A stretch of DNA of 64,000 bases from Solirubrobacteraceae bacterium (GCA_024711025.1 JANJTP010000032.1:1-64000), one strand, 5' to 3'; positions 1 to 8,409 are shown, counted from the first letter of the stretch. The notes: a model not told the origin generated them from the letters alone. Numbers and translations: made by a program.

Positions 1-100
1 GCAGCTTCTGAGCCGCGTCGTCGGTCAGCTTCATGACGAGGCCGCCGCCGCCCTGGAACCCGAGCGTGACCGTGTGGCGCTCGTTCTTCGTGTCTGTCAT
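1..100 (-). CDS. 5' end of an unidentified small protein (truncated by window edge)
   Basis: Reading the minus strand from the ATG at 98-100 gives an open frame that runs off the left edge after 33 codons. It begins MTDTKNERHTVTLGFQGGGG and continues with LVMKLTDDAAQKL. I do not recognise the family. The start lies one base after the stop codon of the methylmalonyl-CoA epimerase gene, so the two are almost certainly co-transcribed and translationally coupled. Only the N-terminus is visible, so neither length nor function can be judged. Confidence 0.6.
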   Translation of the reverse strand, partial: MTDTKNERHTVTLGFQGGGGLVMKLTDDAAQKL

Positions 101-101
101 C

Positions 102-512
102 TCAGTGCGCCTCCGCGGGCTCGACGATCTCGGTGAGCACGCCGCCGGTGCTCTTGGGGTGGCAGAAGGCGACCCGGCTGCCGCGGATCCCCGTGCGCGG
201 TGCCTGGTCGATCAGCTGGATGCCGGCGTCGCGTAGCCGCTCGAGCTCGGCGTCGATGTCGGCGACCTGGTAGGCGACGTGGTGGACACCCGGCCCGCGG
301 CGATCGAGGAACCGGCCGATGGGGGTGCCGGGACCGAGCGGCTGGAGCAGCTCGACGTGGCTCTCGCCGATGTCGAGCAGCACGGCCTCGACGCCCTGCT
401 GCTCGATGACCTCGCGGTGCGCGATCTCCATCTCGTAGGTCTGCTCGTAGAGCGCGAGCTCCTCGTCGATCGAGGTCACCGCGATGCCGATGTGGTCGAT
501 CCGGGCGAACAT
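102..512 (-). CDS. mce: methylmalonyl-CoA epimerase (VOC/glyoxalase fold)
   Basis: A 136-residue protein, the normal size for this enzyme, which interconverts (2R)- and (2S)-methylmalonyl-CoA in propionate and branched-chain acyl-CoA catabolism. Two betaalphabetabetabeta halves are visible. The first starts DHIGIAVTSIDE and carries SHVELLQPL; the second starts GVHHVAYQVADI and ends GGVLTEIVEPAEAH. The two His and two Glu in these strands match the metal-site pattern of the family. The start is set by a TAGACT hexamer 9 nt upstream, which implies a leaderless message. The downstream small gene follows after one base. Glyoxalases and dioxygenases share this fold, but the length and motifs favour the epimerase. 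Confidence 0.9.
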   Translation of the reverse strand: MFARIDHIGIAVTSIDEELALYEQTYEMEIAHREVIEQQGVEAVLLDIGESHVELLQPLGPGTPIGRFLDRRGPGVHHVAYQVADIDAELERLRDAGIQLIDQAPRTGIRGSRVAFCHPKSTGGVLTEIVEPAEAH

Positions 513-521
513 CCGCGGCTG

Positions 522-527
522 AGTCTA
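522..527 (-). promoter_or_regulatory. -10 hexamer TAGACT of mce
   Basis: TAGACT on the minus strand lies 9 nt before the mce ATG. Initiation 6-8 nt downstream would fall at or next to the start codon, so the transcript is probably leaderless. No convincing -35 is seen. Confidence 0.55.
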
Positions 528-567
528 CGAAGCGCCGGCCGGCGGCCGCGTGCCGCATGCCGCCGCC

Positions 568-2256
568 TCACGATCCCCGCTCGGGCTCCCCCGGGTCGCT
601 GGCGATGACGCGCAGATCGCGTCGCGCGCGGTCGGGTCGGCGGTCCTGGCGCGGCACGCCGGACATGATGCGGTCGATCTCCGGTCGTTCGAGCACTTCG
701 CGCTCGAGCAGCGCGCGGGCGAGCTGCTCGAGCTTGTCGCGCCGCCCGGTGATCAGCCGGTGTGCCGCGCGGTGGGCTTCGAACGCCAGCGCCTGCTGCT
801 CCTCGTCGCGGATCCGCCGGGTGATGTCCGACAGCTGGAGCGAGTCGACGAACGCGCGGCTCGCCGCCTCCGAGGTGCCCATGCCGTAGACGTGGACCAT
901 CGCGTTCGTGATGTCCGCGACGCGCTGGAGGTCGTTCGCGGCGCCGGTGGTGACGGCACCGAACACGACCTGCTCGGCGACCCGTCCGCCGAGCAGCACG
1001 GTCAGCTGGTCGACGAGCTCGTCGCGGGTCTTGAGGTAGCTGTCCTCGTCGGGCAGGTTCATCACGTAGCCGAGCGCCTGGCCGCGCGGGACGATCGAGA
1101 TCTTGTGGACGCGCTCGGTCGTCGCGAGCAGCTCGCGGCAGAGAGCGTGGCCCGCCTCGTGATAGGCGACGACCTCGCGCTCGTGCTCGCCGAGCGTCGT
1201 CGAGGACTGCACACCGGCGATGATCCGCTCGAGTGCCGCGTCGAAGTCGGCGGCGGAGACCGCGTGGCCGGCCCGCCGCGCGCAACGGATCGCCGCCTCG
1301 TTGCAGACGTTTGCGAGGTCGGCGCCGGTCAGGCCGCTGGTCTGCTGGGCGACGAGGTCGAGATCGACGTCCTCGCGCAGCGGCTTGGCGCGGGTGTGGA
1401 CCTCGAGGATCCGCCTGCGCCCGCCGACGTCCGGCGGGCTGACGAAGACCTGGCGATCGAACCGCCCGGGGCGCAGCAGCGCGGGATCGAGCTTCTCCAG
1501 GAGGTTCGAGGCGGCGAGGACGACGACGCGATCGCTGGAGGAGAAGCCGTCCATCTCCACCAGGAGCTGGTTGAGCGTCTGCTCGCGCTCGGAGTTGTTG
1601 TCGGTTCCGCGCCGCGCGCCGACGGCGTCCAGCTCGTCGATGAAGACGACGGCCGGCTCGTGCTTGCGCGCCTCGGCGAACAGCCGCCGGATCCGCGCGG
1701 CGCCCAGGCCGGCGAACATCTCGACGAAGGAGCTCGCCGACTGGGAGAAGAACTGCGCGCCGGACTCGTGGGCGACGGCCTTCGCGAGGAGCGTCTTGCC
1801 GGTCCCGGGCGGTCCGTGCAGCATGACCCCTTGCGGGACGCGCGCCCCGAGCCGCTCGAACGGCTTCGGGTCGCGAAGGAAGTCGACGACCTCGACCAGC
1901 TCGGCCTTGGCCTCGTCGACGCCGGCGATGTCGTCCCAGCCGACGTCGAGCGTCGCCTCGGGGCGGATCTGCACCGGCCGCGTGCGCGGCATCACCTTCA
2001 GCGTCTTCCACAGCACCCAGACGAGGGCCGCCATGAAGACGATGCCGAGGAAGCCGCTCCAGTTGGTGCCGAACTCCTGGAGACGCTCCAGCAGCGACGG
2101 CTGCGAGGCGACCGGCACGAGGGTCGCGGCGCGAAGCGCCTGGTCGAGCTGGTCGAGCGCGGTGATCAGCTCCGCCTTCGAGGCGGCGATGTCGGCCGCT
2201 GAGGCAGGAATCGAGGCCACGGACGAGCTATCGGCAGATGACGGGCGGCGCTTCAA
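568..2256 (-). CDS. ftsH: short FtsH-type AAA+ membrane metalloprotease
   Basis: 562 residues from a TTG start at 2256; a GTG at 2220 is an equally possible start. Membrane-anchored AAA+ protease that unfolds and degrades proteins. Visible in order: one membrane helix (about residues 67-84), Walker A GPPGTGKT (148-155), pore-loop region SSFVEMFAG, Walker B VVFIDELDAVG, second region of homology ending LLRPGRFDRQ, then zinc motif HEAGH (366-370) with a downstream Asp in GAANDLQ. The N-terminus has no second membrane helix and no extracytoplasmic domain, so it is about 80-100 residues shorter than classical FtsH. Catalytic residues are intact, so an active protease is expected. It may be a paralogue; whether a full-length FtsH exists elsewhere cannot be seen. 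Confidence 0.93.
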   Translation of the reverse strand: MKRRPSSADSSSVASIPASAADIAASKAELITALDQLDQALRAATLVPVASQPSLLERLQEFGTNWSGFLGIVFMAALVWVLWKTLKVMPRTRPVQIRPEATLDVGWDDIAGVDEAKAELVEVVDFLRDPKPFERLGARVPQGVMLHGPPGTGKTLLAKAVAHESGAQFFSQSASSFVEMFAGLGAARIRRLFAEARKHEPAVVFIDELDAVGARRGTDNNSEREQTLNQLLVEMDGFSSSDRVVVLAASNLLEKLDPALLRPGRFDRQVFVSPPDVGGRRRILEVHTRAKPLREDVDLDLVAQQTSGLTGADLANVCNEAAIRCARRAGHAVSAADFDAALERIIAGVQSSTTLGEHEREVVAYHEAGHALCRELLATTERVHKISIVPRGQALGYVMNLPDEDSYLKTRDELVDQLTVLLGGRVAEQVVFGAVTTGAANDLQRVADITNAMVHVYGMGTSEAASRAFVDSLQLSDITRRIRDEEQQALAFEAHRAAHRLITGRRDKLEQLARALLEREVLERPEIDRIMSGVPRQDRRPDRARRDLRVIASDPGEPERGS

Positions 2257-2309
2257 CGAGCGCCTCGGGGACCTCGCAGACCAGGCCCCTCACGGCCGGG
2301 CCCCGCCGC

Positions 2310-3128
2310 TCAGCGGTTGCGCCGGAAGCTCACGACGATCCTGCCCTTGATCGTGCACGATTCGAGCGCGGCGGCGCGGGCGCGCGACTTGGCGCCTTCG
2401 CACGGCCCGTCGATCGTGATCGTCGTACGCAGCGCGCGACCCCGCTTCAGGCGCCGGAGCGTCGAGCCCCAGAGCCCGGACTTGACGGTCAGCGCCGTGA
2501 CGTCGCCCATCGGCGCCGTGTCGGCGACGCCCCCGGGCGTGAGCGCGTCGAGCGTCGGGCCGAAGCGTCGGCAGTCGGGGTCCTGGTTGCCCCCTCCGGA
2601 GCGCATGACGTTGAGGTTCAGCGACGGCGGCAGCGGCGCGAGATCGCCGTCGTCGCGCGGCAGCTCGCCGAGCGAGATCCACGCGCGGACCTTGCCGCGC
2701 AGGTCGCGGCAAGCCGGCTGTGCCGGCTCGGGAGCCCGCGCGAGGGGCGGGCAGTAGTTGGTCGTCTGCCAGGCACGCACCCGTGAAGTGACGGTGGCGC
2801 TGCCGACGCGCCGGGTGAATGACGTCTGGATCGCCATCGGCTCGCCGGGGATCTTGACGGCGCTGAAGCGCACCGACGACGGGCGGCCCGTCTCGAAGTC
2901 GAAGCGCTCCGTCTGCCGGACGTAGACGCCGGGTGCGCAGTTGGCCCGCGTGTCCTCCTGCCAGTCGATGTCGACGTAGCCGGCGACGTCGAGCTTGGCG
3001 GCGTACGACTCGACCTTCGGGAGGGTGAGCGCGGGCCGCGCGGGCGGCACGGCAAGCGCGGGCGCGGCGAGCACGGCGGTGAGCGGGAGCGCGCCGAGCA
3101 GGGCGCGTACGGACCGGGATCGGCGCAT
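2310..3128 (-). CDS. secreted protein of unknown function
   Basis: 272 residues beginning with a Sec-type signal peptide: Arg-rich start MRRSRSVRALLG, hydrophobic core LPLTAVLAAPALAVP, likely cleavage after ALA. The mature part has about six cysteines (for example TRANCAPG, TTNYCPPL, QPACRDL, DPDCRRF, DGPCEGA, ESCTIKG), suggesting disulphides in an exported protein. The C-terminal half (TALTVKSGLWGSTLRRLKRG, then TTITIDGPCEG) resembles a beta-rich domain seen in uncharacterised actinobacterial exported proteins. I cannot name a family. It has its own -10 hexamer 9 nt before the ATG. Its stop is 53 nt from the FtsH-like gene downstream on the same strand. Confidence 0.7.
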   Translation of the reverse strand: MRRSRSVRALLGALPLTAVLAAPALAVPPARPALTLPKVESYAAKLDVAGYVDIDWQEDTRANCAPGVYVRQTERFDFETGRPSSVRFSAVKIPGEPMAIQTSFTRRVGSATVTSRVRAWQTTNYCPPLARAPEPAQPACRDLRGKVRAWISLGELPRDDGDLAPLPPSLNLNVMRSGGGNQDPDCRRFGPTLDALTPGGVADTAPMGDVTALTVKSGLWGSTLRRLKRGRALRTTITIDGPCEGAKSRARAAALESCTIKGRIVVSFRRNR

Positions 3129-3137
3129 GGGGCGGCC

Positions 3138-3143
3138 AGCCTA
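3138..3143 (-). promoter_or_regulatory. -10 hexamer TAGGCT of the secreted protein gene
   Basis: TAGGCT (minus strand) ends 9 nt before the ATG at 3128. The start has no Shine-Dalgarno sequence. Confidence 0.5.
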
Positions 3144-3163
3144 GCCAGCGGCGACGGTGGCGG

Positions 3164-4009
3164 TCAACGCGGCTGGACGCCCTTCGCGGCGCCCGGCTCG
3201 CCCGTCGGCGGCACGACCCCCTCGACGCGCAGGATCTCGGCGAGCGCCGCACGCCCGACGTCGAGCTGCTCGTCGCTCGGCTCGCGCGTGCCGAGCATGC
3301 GCTGGAGCTCGTGGCCGGGCCAGCGCAGGGCCCTCGCGAAGAGCGTGTCCGCTCGGCGCTCGCTCCAGGCGAAGACCTCGACCGCCAGGCCGACGCTGGC
3401 CAGCGACACGAGCGCGCCGGCCAGCGGTCCGGGCCGCTCGACGGTCCGGCGAAGCAGAGCGCCGCCGGCGAGGTTCGCGGCGAGCATCGGCGTCAGCAGG
3501 TGCGACCCGCAGCGATCGTGCTCCTTGGCGGCCTCGCGCGCATCTTCGGAGCCGTGCTCGTAGGCGGCGATCGCCTTGTGCTCGACGCCGTGGTAGGCGG
3601 CGACGTCGCCGCTGCGCAGCGATACGAGCGCCGGCAGCACCGAGAGCGCGACCGCCGCGCGATCGCCGCGAGCGCCGCCGAGTCGTCGGCGGATCAGCGC
3701 GCCGCCGAGGCTCGCCGTCAGCGCCGCCCCGGCGACGGCGGCATCCTCGAACGGCAGCCGCGCCTGGGGCAGCGCGCGGCGCACGAGCGGGATGACGGCC
3801 ATCGCCTCGGCGAGCCGCGCCACACCGCGAGCCCCGGGCACCGCGATCAGCGCGCGCGGGGCGCGCGGCTTGCGCCCGGAGGCGACGTGGATCCGGCCGT
3901 CGGGCGCGCGGATCGCCGCCGCCCAGCTCGTCGGACCGTGGACGAGCAGGCCGTTGCGCAGCGCCATCCCGCCGAGGCGCAGCACCCGGGCCTCGCCCGC
4001 CCCGCTCAT
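3164..4009 (-). CDS. DUF1385 (YqhQ-like) membrane protein
   Basis: 281 residues. The N-terminal block GGMALRNGLLVHGPTSWAAA matches the DUF1385 signature (a GGQAVxxGVMMRxPxxWA type motif), and the central YHGVEHKAIAAYEHG matches the family's conserved YHGAEHKxIxxYE. Several hydrophobic segments follow (around the VALSVLPALV and LVSLASVGLAVEVFAW stretches), consistent with an integral membrane protein. The biochemical role of DUF1385 is not established. The ATG overlaps the stop of the upstream M20 peptidase gene by 4 bases (ATGA at 4006-4009), so the two are translationally coupled. The C-terminal tail is more variable and may be soluble. Confidence 0.82.
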   Translation of the reverse strand: MSGAGEARVLRLGGMALRNGLLVHGPTSWAAAIRAPDGRIHVASGRKPRAPRALIAVPGARGVARLAEAMAVIPLVRRALPQARLPFEDAAVAGAALTASLGGALIRRRLGGARGDRAAVALSVLPALVSLRSGDVAAYHGVEHKAIAAYEHGSEDAREAAKEHDRCGSHLLTPMLAANLAGGALLRRTVERPGPLAGALVSLASVGLAVEVFAWSERRADTLFARALRWPGHELQRMLGTREPSDEQLDVGRAALAEILRVEGVVPPTGEPGAAKGVQPR

Positions 4010-5307
4010 CCGAGCAGCTCCCGAGCGAGATCGCGGTAGCAGCGCGCCGCCACGCCGACGTCGCGCACGTCGACGCGCTCGTCGGCGCCGTGCATCAGCG
4101 GCCAGGTCTCGTAGAGCGTCGAGTGGGTCATCGGGAAGAAGCCGTAGGCGACGCAGTCCGGGAAGGTCTCGCGGAACGTGCGCGAGTCGGTGAACGCGGG
4201 CAGCATCACGGGCACCACGCGAGCATCCGGGTCCTCCCGCGCCATCCAGCCGCGGATCGCGTCCATCAAGGGCGTGTCGGCCGGCGAGCCGTTCCCCACG
4301 ACCCGATCGGTGAACTCGAGCTCGTAGCCGTCCGGCCCCAGCAGCTCGGCAAGCCGGCTGCGCACGAGCGGCTCGCCGGCGCCCGGCGGCACCCGGCAGT
4401 CGACGCCGAGCGTGGCGCGCGCCGGCACGACGTTGATCTTCTGGGAGCCCTCGGCCATCGTCGGCGCGAACGTCACACCGAGCATCGGCTCGACGAACGT
4501 CGCGAGCACCGGGTCGCGCTCGCGCAGCGCGGCCACGGCACCGTCCGGATCGCGCTCGGCGGGAACGCCGAGCTCACGCAGGAGGGCGGCGGCGGGCTCG
4601 GTCAGGTCCGGCCCGACCGCGCCGTCCCCCAGCGAGGCCAGCAGCGGAGCGAGCTTGACCAGCGCGTTGTCGGCGGTCCGCGGGTTGCTCGCGTGGCCGG
4701 CCGATCCGCTGGTCGTCAGGCGGAAGCGGAAGACGCCCTTCTCGGCGACGCAGACTCCGTGCAGCCGCCGGCCCTCGTAGGGGATCAGGGCGCCCGCGCC
4801 CTCGTTGATCAGCCAGTCGCAGCGCACCAGCTCGGGGTGGGTCTCGCAGAGCCAGCGGGCCCCCGCGGAGCCGCCCGTCTCCTCGTCGACGACCGCGATC
4901 GCCAGCAGATCGCCGCGAGCCGGCCGCCAGCCCGAGCGGGCGAGGGCCACGGCGGCGGCGACCTCGGCCGCCGTCTGGGACTTCATGTCGAGCGCGCCCC
5001 GACCCCAGAGCTCACCGTCGATCACCTCGCCGCACCACGGGTCGTGCGACCAGTCCGCGGGGTCGGCGAGCACGGTGTCGACGTGCGAGAGCAGGCCGAG
5101 CGTCGGCCCGGGAGCGCTGCCGCGCAGGCGCGCCACGAGGTTCGGCCGCTCGGGCGTTCGCCCGGTGAGCACGATCTCGAAGCCACAGTCGCCGAGCAGC
5201 CGTGCGAGCTCCTCCTGCAGCGGCCGCTCGTTTCCCGGCGGATTGACGGTGTGGTGGCGGACGAGGCGCCCAAGGAGCGCCACCGCCTCGGCCTCGAGCT
5301 CGGCCAT
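4006..5307 (-). CDS. M20 family zinc peptidase/deacylase (ArgE/DapE type)
   Basis: 433 residues. M20 enzymes remove acyl or amino-acid groups using two zinc ions. Motifs in order: LLSHVDTVL (His ligand and Asp), GRGALDMKSQ (bridging Asp), VVDEETGGS (general base Glu plus ligand Glu), and late PMTHSTLYET/PLMHGADERV with the final His. The dimerisation domain lies between. The substrate (N-acyl amino acid, dipeptide or succinyl-diaminopimelate) cannot be told from sequence. The ATG at 5307 is chosen because an in-frame ATG at 5316 lies inside the TAGGAT hexamer that appears to be this gene's -10. Divergent from rarA with 73 nt between the starts, and coupled by a 4-base overlap to the DUF1385 gene. 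Confidence 0.9.
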   Translation of the reverse strand: MAELEAEAVALLGRLVRHHTVNPPGNERPLQEELARLLGDCGFEIVLTGRTPERPNLVARLRGSAPGPTLGLLSHVDTVLADPADWSHDPWCGEVIDGELWGRGALDMKSQTAAEVAAAVALARSGWRPARGDLLAIAVVDEETGGSAGARWLCETHPELVRCDWLINEGAGALIPYEGRRLHGVCVAEKGVFRFRLTTSGSAGHASNPRTADNALVKLAPLLASLGDGAVGPDLTEPAAALLRELGVPAERDPDGAVAALRERDPVLATFVEPMLGVTFAPTMAEGSQKINVVPARATLGVDCRVPPGAGEPLVRSRLAELLGPDGYELEFTDRVVGNGSPADTPLMDAIRGWMAREDPDARVVPVMLPAFTDSRTFRETFPDCVAYGFFPMTHSTLYETWPLMHGADERVDVRDVGVAARCYRDLARELLG

Positions 5308-5314
5308 CGACCCC

Positions 5315-5320
5315 ATCCTA
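5315..5320 (-). promoter_or_regulatory. -10 hexamer TAGGAT of the M20 peptidase gene
   Basis: TAGGAT (minus strand) lies 7 nt before the ATG at 5307 and overlaps an upstream in-frame ATG, so it decides the start. Confidence 0.5.
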
Positions 5321-5364
5321 GGCTGCGGCTCCCCCTGCCGTCGCCTGTCGACGGGTCGCTGCCG

Positions 5365-5370
5365 TACGCT
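5365..5370 (+). promoter_or_regulatory. -10 hexamer TACGCT of rarA
   Basis: TACGCT lies 10 nt before the GTG at 5381. No ribosome-binding site fits between. Confidence 0.45.
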
Positions 5371-5380
5371 CGCAGCGAGC

Positions 5381-6718
5381 GTGGAGCGCCTGTTCGACAC
5401 ACCGGAGGACGAGCCGCGCACCGGCCCGGTGGCGGCCGCCGCCGTGCCGCCGGGCGAGGCGCCGCTCGCGGCCCGGATGCGCCCGGCGAGCGTCGACGAG
5501 GTCGTCGGGCAGGAGCACCTGCTGGCGCCCGGCACGTCGCTGCGCGCGGCGATCGAGCAGGGCCGCCCGCACTCGATGGTGCTGCACGGCCCGCCCGGCT
5601 CGGGCAAGACGACGCTCGCCCGGATCGTCGCCACGGCCGCGCGGGCGGCGTTCGAGGAGCTGAGCGCCGTCGAGGCCGGACGCGCCGAGGTGCGCGGCGT
5701 GCTCGACCGCGCAGCGCACCGGCGGGAGGCGCGAGGCGAGCGGACCGTGCTCTTCCTCGACGAGATCCACCGCTTCAACAAGGCCCAGCAGGACGTCCTG
5801 CTGCCGGCGGTCGAGGAGGGGCTGGTCACGCTGATCGGCGCGACGACCGAGAACCCCTACTTCGAGGTCAACGCCGCGCTGCTCTCCCGCACACAGGTCT
5901 ACGAGCTGCACGCGCTGGCCGCGCTGGACGTCGAGCTGCTGGTTCGCCGTGCGCTCGAGCGGGGCGCAGCCGGCCCGGGCGGAATCGACGAGGAGGCGAT
6001 CGAGTTCCTCGCCGAGCGCTCCGGCGGCGATGCGCGGACCGCGCTGCAGGCGCTCGAGCTGGCTGCGGCGACCGCCGGCGACGACGAGCCGGTGACGCTC
6101 GTGCTCGCCGAGGACGCCCTCCAGCGCCGAGCGCTGCGGTTCGACAAGCGCGGCGACCAGCACTACGACACCATCTCCGCCTGGATCAAGGCGACCCGCG
6201 GCTCGGATCCGGACGCCTCGCTGTACTACCTCGCGGTGATGCTCGAGGGCGGCGAGGATCCGCGCTTCATCGCCAGGCGGATGGTGATCCTCGCCAGCGA
6301 GGACGTCGGCAACGCCGACCCGGCCGCGCTGCCGCTCGCCGTCGCCGCAGCGCACGCGGTCGAGCACGTGGGGCTCCCGGAGGCCGCCTGGGCGCTCTCG
6401 CAGGCGGCGATCTACCTATCGCTGGCGCCGAAGTCGAAGGAGGCCTACAACGCGCTGCAGCGGGCGCGCGCCGTCGTCCGCGAGCGCGGCGCGCAGCCGC
6501 CCCCCGAGCCACTGCGCTCGTCGGCCGCGGTCGCCGCGCGGCGACTGGGGCGCGGCGCCGGCTACGACGATCCGCACCGGCATCCCGGCCACCTCGCCGG
6601 CCAGGAGCTGATGCCGGACGAGCTCGTCGGCGAGCGCTTCTACCGGCCCGATGAGCAGGAGGCCGAGCTGCGCGAGCGCCTGGCCGAGGTCAGGCGCTCG
6701 CGGGGACGACCGGCGTAG
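5381..6718 (+). CDS. rarA: replication-associated recombination protein RarA (MgsA), AAA+ ATPase
   Basis: 445 residues from GTG, the usual length. RarA is a clamp-loader-like AAA+ ATPase that acts at stalled replication forks. Visible: ARMRPASVDEVVGQEHLL at the N-terminus, Walker A HGPPGSGKTT, Walker B TVLFLDEIHRFNKAQQD, sensor-1 region IGATTENPYFEVN, arginine-finger region LLSRTQVYEL, and the family-specific helical tail with DTISAWIKATRGSDPDASLY and ARRMVILASEDVGNADP, ending PGHLAGQELMPDEL. The ORF is open for hundreds of bases upstream, but similarity begins near this GTG. The stop codon lies inside the -10 hexamer of the next gene. Confidence 0.95.
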   Translation: MERLFDTPEDEPRTGPVAAAAVPPGEAPLAARMRPASVDEVVGQEHLLAPGTSLRAAIEQGRPHSMVLHGPPGSGKTTLARIVATAARAAFEELSAVEAGRAEVRGVLDRAAHRREARGERTVLFLDEIHRFNKAQQDVLLPAVEEGLVTLIGATTENPYFEVNAALLSRTQVYELHALAALDVELLVRRALERGAAGPGGIDEEAIEFLAERSGGDARTALQALELAAATAGDDEPVTLVLAEDALQRRALRFDKRGDQHYDTISAWIKATRGSDPDASLYYLAVMLEGGEDPRFIARRMVILASEDVGNADPAALPLAVAAAHAVEHVGLPEAAWALSQAAIYLSLAPKSKEAYNALQRARAVVRERGAQPPPEPLRSSAAVAARRLGRGAGYDDPHRHPGHLAGQELMPDELVGERFYRPDEQEAELRERLAEVRRSRGRPA

Positions 6719-6721
6719 ATT
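6716..6721 (+). promoter_or_regulatory. -10 hexamer TAGATT of the ALDH-like gene
   Basis: TAGATT includes the rarA stop codon and lies 7 nt before the ATG at 6729. The downstream gene thus appears to have its own leaderless promoter despite tight packing. Confidence 0.5.
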
Positions 6722-6728
6722 CCGCGCG

Positions 6729-8318
6729 ATGGCCGAGCAGCCAGCCCAGCTCGAGTCGCGCAGCCCCTCCGGGGTGCTGCTGGGCACGGTGCCGCTCGCG
6801 AGCGCGCGCGACGTGGCGGCCGCCGTCGACCGCGCGGCGGAGGTTCAGCGGCTCTGGGCCGCACTGCGCACGCAGGACCGCGCCCGCTACATGGCTCGCG
6901 CAGCGCAGGCGGTGATCGACGAGCGCGACGAGCTTGCAGGGCTCCTGTGCCGCGAGCAGGGCCGCCCGCGAGCGGAGGCCGCCGTGATGGAGCTGCTGCC
7001 GGCGGTCGAGACGCTGCAGTGGCTGGCCGAGCAGGGCCCGCGGATCCTCGCCGGTCAGCGGATCGGCTTCAGCCGCACCCAGCACCCCGTCAAGCGGGGC
7101 CGTTGGACGTACGAGCCGCTCGGCGTCGTCGGCGTGATCGGCCCCGCCGCCGAGCCGTTCGCCACGCCGCTCGGCGACGCCGCGATAGCTCTCATGGCGG
7201 GCAACGGCGTCGTGCTGAAGCCCTCGCCGCACGCCCCGCTGATCGCCGAGCGGATCGCGCGTGTGTTCGCCCGCGCCGGACTGCCGGAGGGGCTGCTGCG
7301 CATCGTCCACGGCCACGCCGACACCGGCGCCGCGCTCGTCGCGAGCCCCGTCGCCCAGGTGCGGTTCACCGGCGGCCTGTGCGCCGGCCGCAACGTCGCG
7401 CAGGCCTGCGCGCTCTCGCTCAAGCGCAGCGTGCTCGAGCTCGGCGGCGACGACGCGATGGTCGTGCTGGACGACGCGAACGTGACGCGAGCGGCGCGCG
7501 GCGCCGCCTGGGCGGCGTTCGCCAACGCGGGCCAGTGCGGCGGCAGCGTCGGACGCGCGATCTGCCTGCCGCGAGCCCACGGCCGCTTCCTGGAGACGAT
7601 CGTCGCGATCGCGCGCGGCCTGCGCGTCGGGGACCCCGACAGCCCGCGGACCGACATCGGCCCGCTCGTCTCGGGCGAGCGGCTGGAGCGGCTCGAGGAG
7701 CTGCTCGACGACGCGCTGGGCGCCGGCGCCACGCTGCACTGCGGCGGGCCGCCGGGCAGGACCGGCGGCGGGTTGGGCGGCCCGCTGTTCGCGCCGGCGG
7801 TGCTGACCGGCGTCGAGCCTGGGATGCGGCTGTGGCGCGAGCAGGCGCCGGGACCGCTGCTCGTCGTGCGCCGCGCCGGCAGCGAGCAGGAGGCGATCGA
7901 CCTGGCGAACGCCTCGCCTCTGGGCCTCGGCGCCTCGGTCTGGACCGCCGACCGCTTCAAGGGAGCGCGGGTCGCCCGCGAGCTGCACGTCGGCATGGCG
8001 TGGATGAACGACCACCTCGTCGCGCGCAGCGCGCCGCAGGTGCCGTGGGGCGGGGTCAAGGGCTCGGGCCTCGGCCGCGCACGGGGCGCGATCGCGCTGC
8101 GGACGTGCGCCGAGCCGAAGGCCGTCACCTGGGACCCCCCGGTCGGCCGCCCCGCCTGGTGGTTCCCCTACGACGCGACGCTCGCCCGCGCCGCGCAGGC
8201 CGTCGTGGGCCTGCGCTCGGCACGCGACGCCGACCGCGAGGAGGCGCTGCGCCACGGCGGGGCGGCGCTCGCGCGACAGACCGGCCGCTGGCTGCGAACG
8301 CTGCGCAGCGGGCGGTGA
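6729..8318 (+). CDS. aldehyde-dehydrogenase-fold protein lacking the catalytic Cys and oxyanion Asn
   Basis: 529 residues covering a whole NAD(P)-dependent ALDH fold, with a C-terminal extension (FPYDATLARAAQAV) like that of actinobacterial succinic-semialdehyde dehydrogenases (GabD2 type). The general-base Glu is kept (E237 in VLELGGDD), as is the cofactor-binding Lys in GNGVVLKPS. Two key residues are changed. In the FxNxGQxCxAxxR motif the protein reads FANAGQCGGSVGR, so Gly271 replaces the nucleophilic Cys and a Cys lies one place earlier (C270). In the PWNxPF motif it reads PAAEPFATPLGD, so the oxyanion Asn is Ala141. It may be inactive, regulatory, or use a shifted nucleophile. The reading frame is intact, with normal codon bias. 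Confidence 0.85.
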   Translation: MAEQPAQLESRSPSGVLLGTVPLASARDVAAAVDRAAEVQRLWAALRTQDRARYMARAAQAVIDERDELAGLLCREQGRPRAEAAVMELLPAVETLQWLAEQGPRILAGQRIGFSRTQHPVKRGRWTYEPLGVVGVIGPAAEPFATPLGDAAIALMAGNGVVLKPSPHAPLIAERIARVFARAGLPEGLLRIVHGHADTGAALVASPVAQVRFTGGLCAGRNVAQACALSLKRSVLELGGDDAMVVLDDANVTRAARGAAWAAFANAGQCGGSVGRAICLPRAHGRFLETIVAIARGLRVGDPDSPRTDIGPLVSGERLERLEELLDDALGAGATLHCGGPPGRTGGGLGGPLFAPAVLTGVEPGMRLWREQAPGPLLVVRRAGSEQEAIDLANASPLGLGASVWTADRFKGARVARELHVGMAWMNDHLVARSAPQVPWGGVKGSGLGRARGAIALRTCAEPKAVTWDPPVGRPAWWFPYDATLARAAQAVVGLRSARDADREEALRHGGAALARQTGRWLRTLRSGR

Positions 8319-8334
8319 GAACGCCGCCCGCTGC
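8305..8334. terminator. hairpin overlapping the ALDH-like stop codon
   Basis: A perfect 11-bp stem (GCAGCGGGCGG at 8305-8315 with CCGCCCGCTGC at 8324-8334) encloses an 8-nt loop that contains the TGA stop. It lies between convergent genes. There is no U-tract, so intrinsic termination is uncertain. Confidence 0.5.
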
Positions 8335-8409
8335 CTTCAGCACGCGACCGGGGCGCGGGGCCGGTTCCGTCCGGCTCCACGCCCCGATTCCCCGCGCGAG
8401 TCCGTGTGT

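Noticed and set aside
4090-6654. 854-codon plus-strand open frame over the M20 and rarA genes
   Set aside because: The first part is antisense to the M20 gene, and the second is an out-of-frame reading of rarA; neither has motifs.
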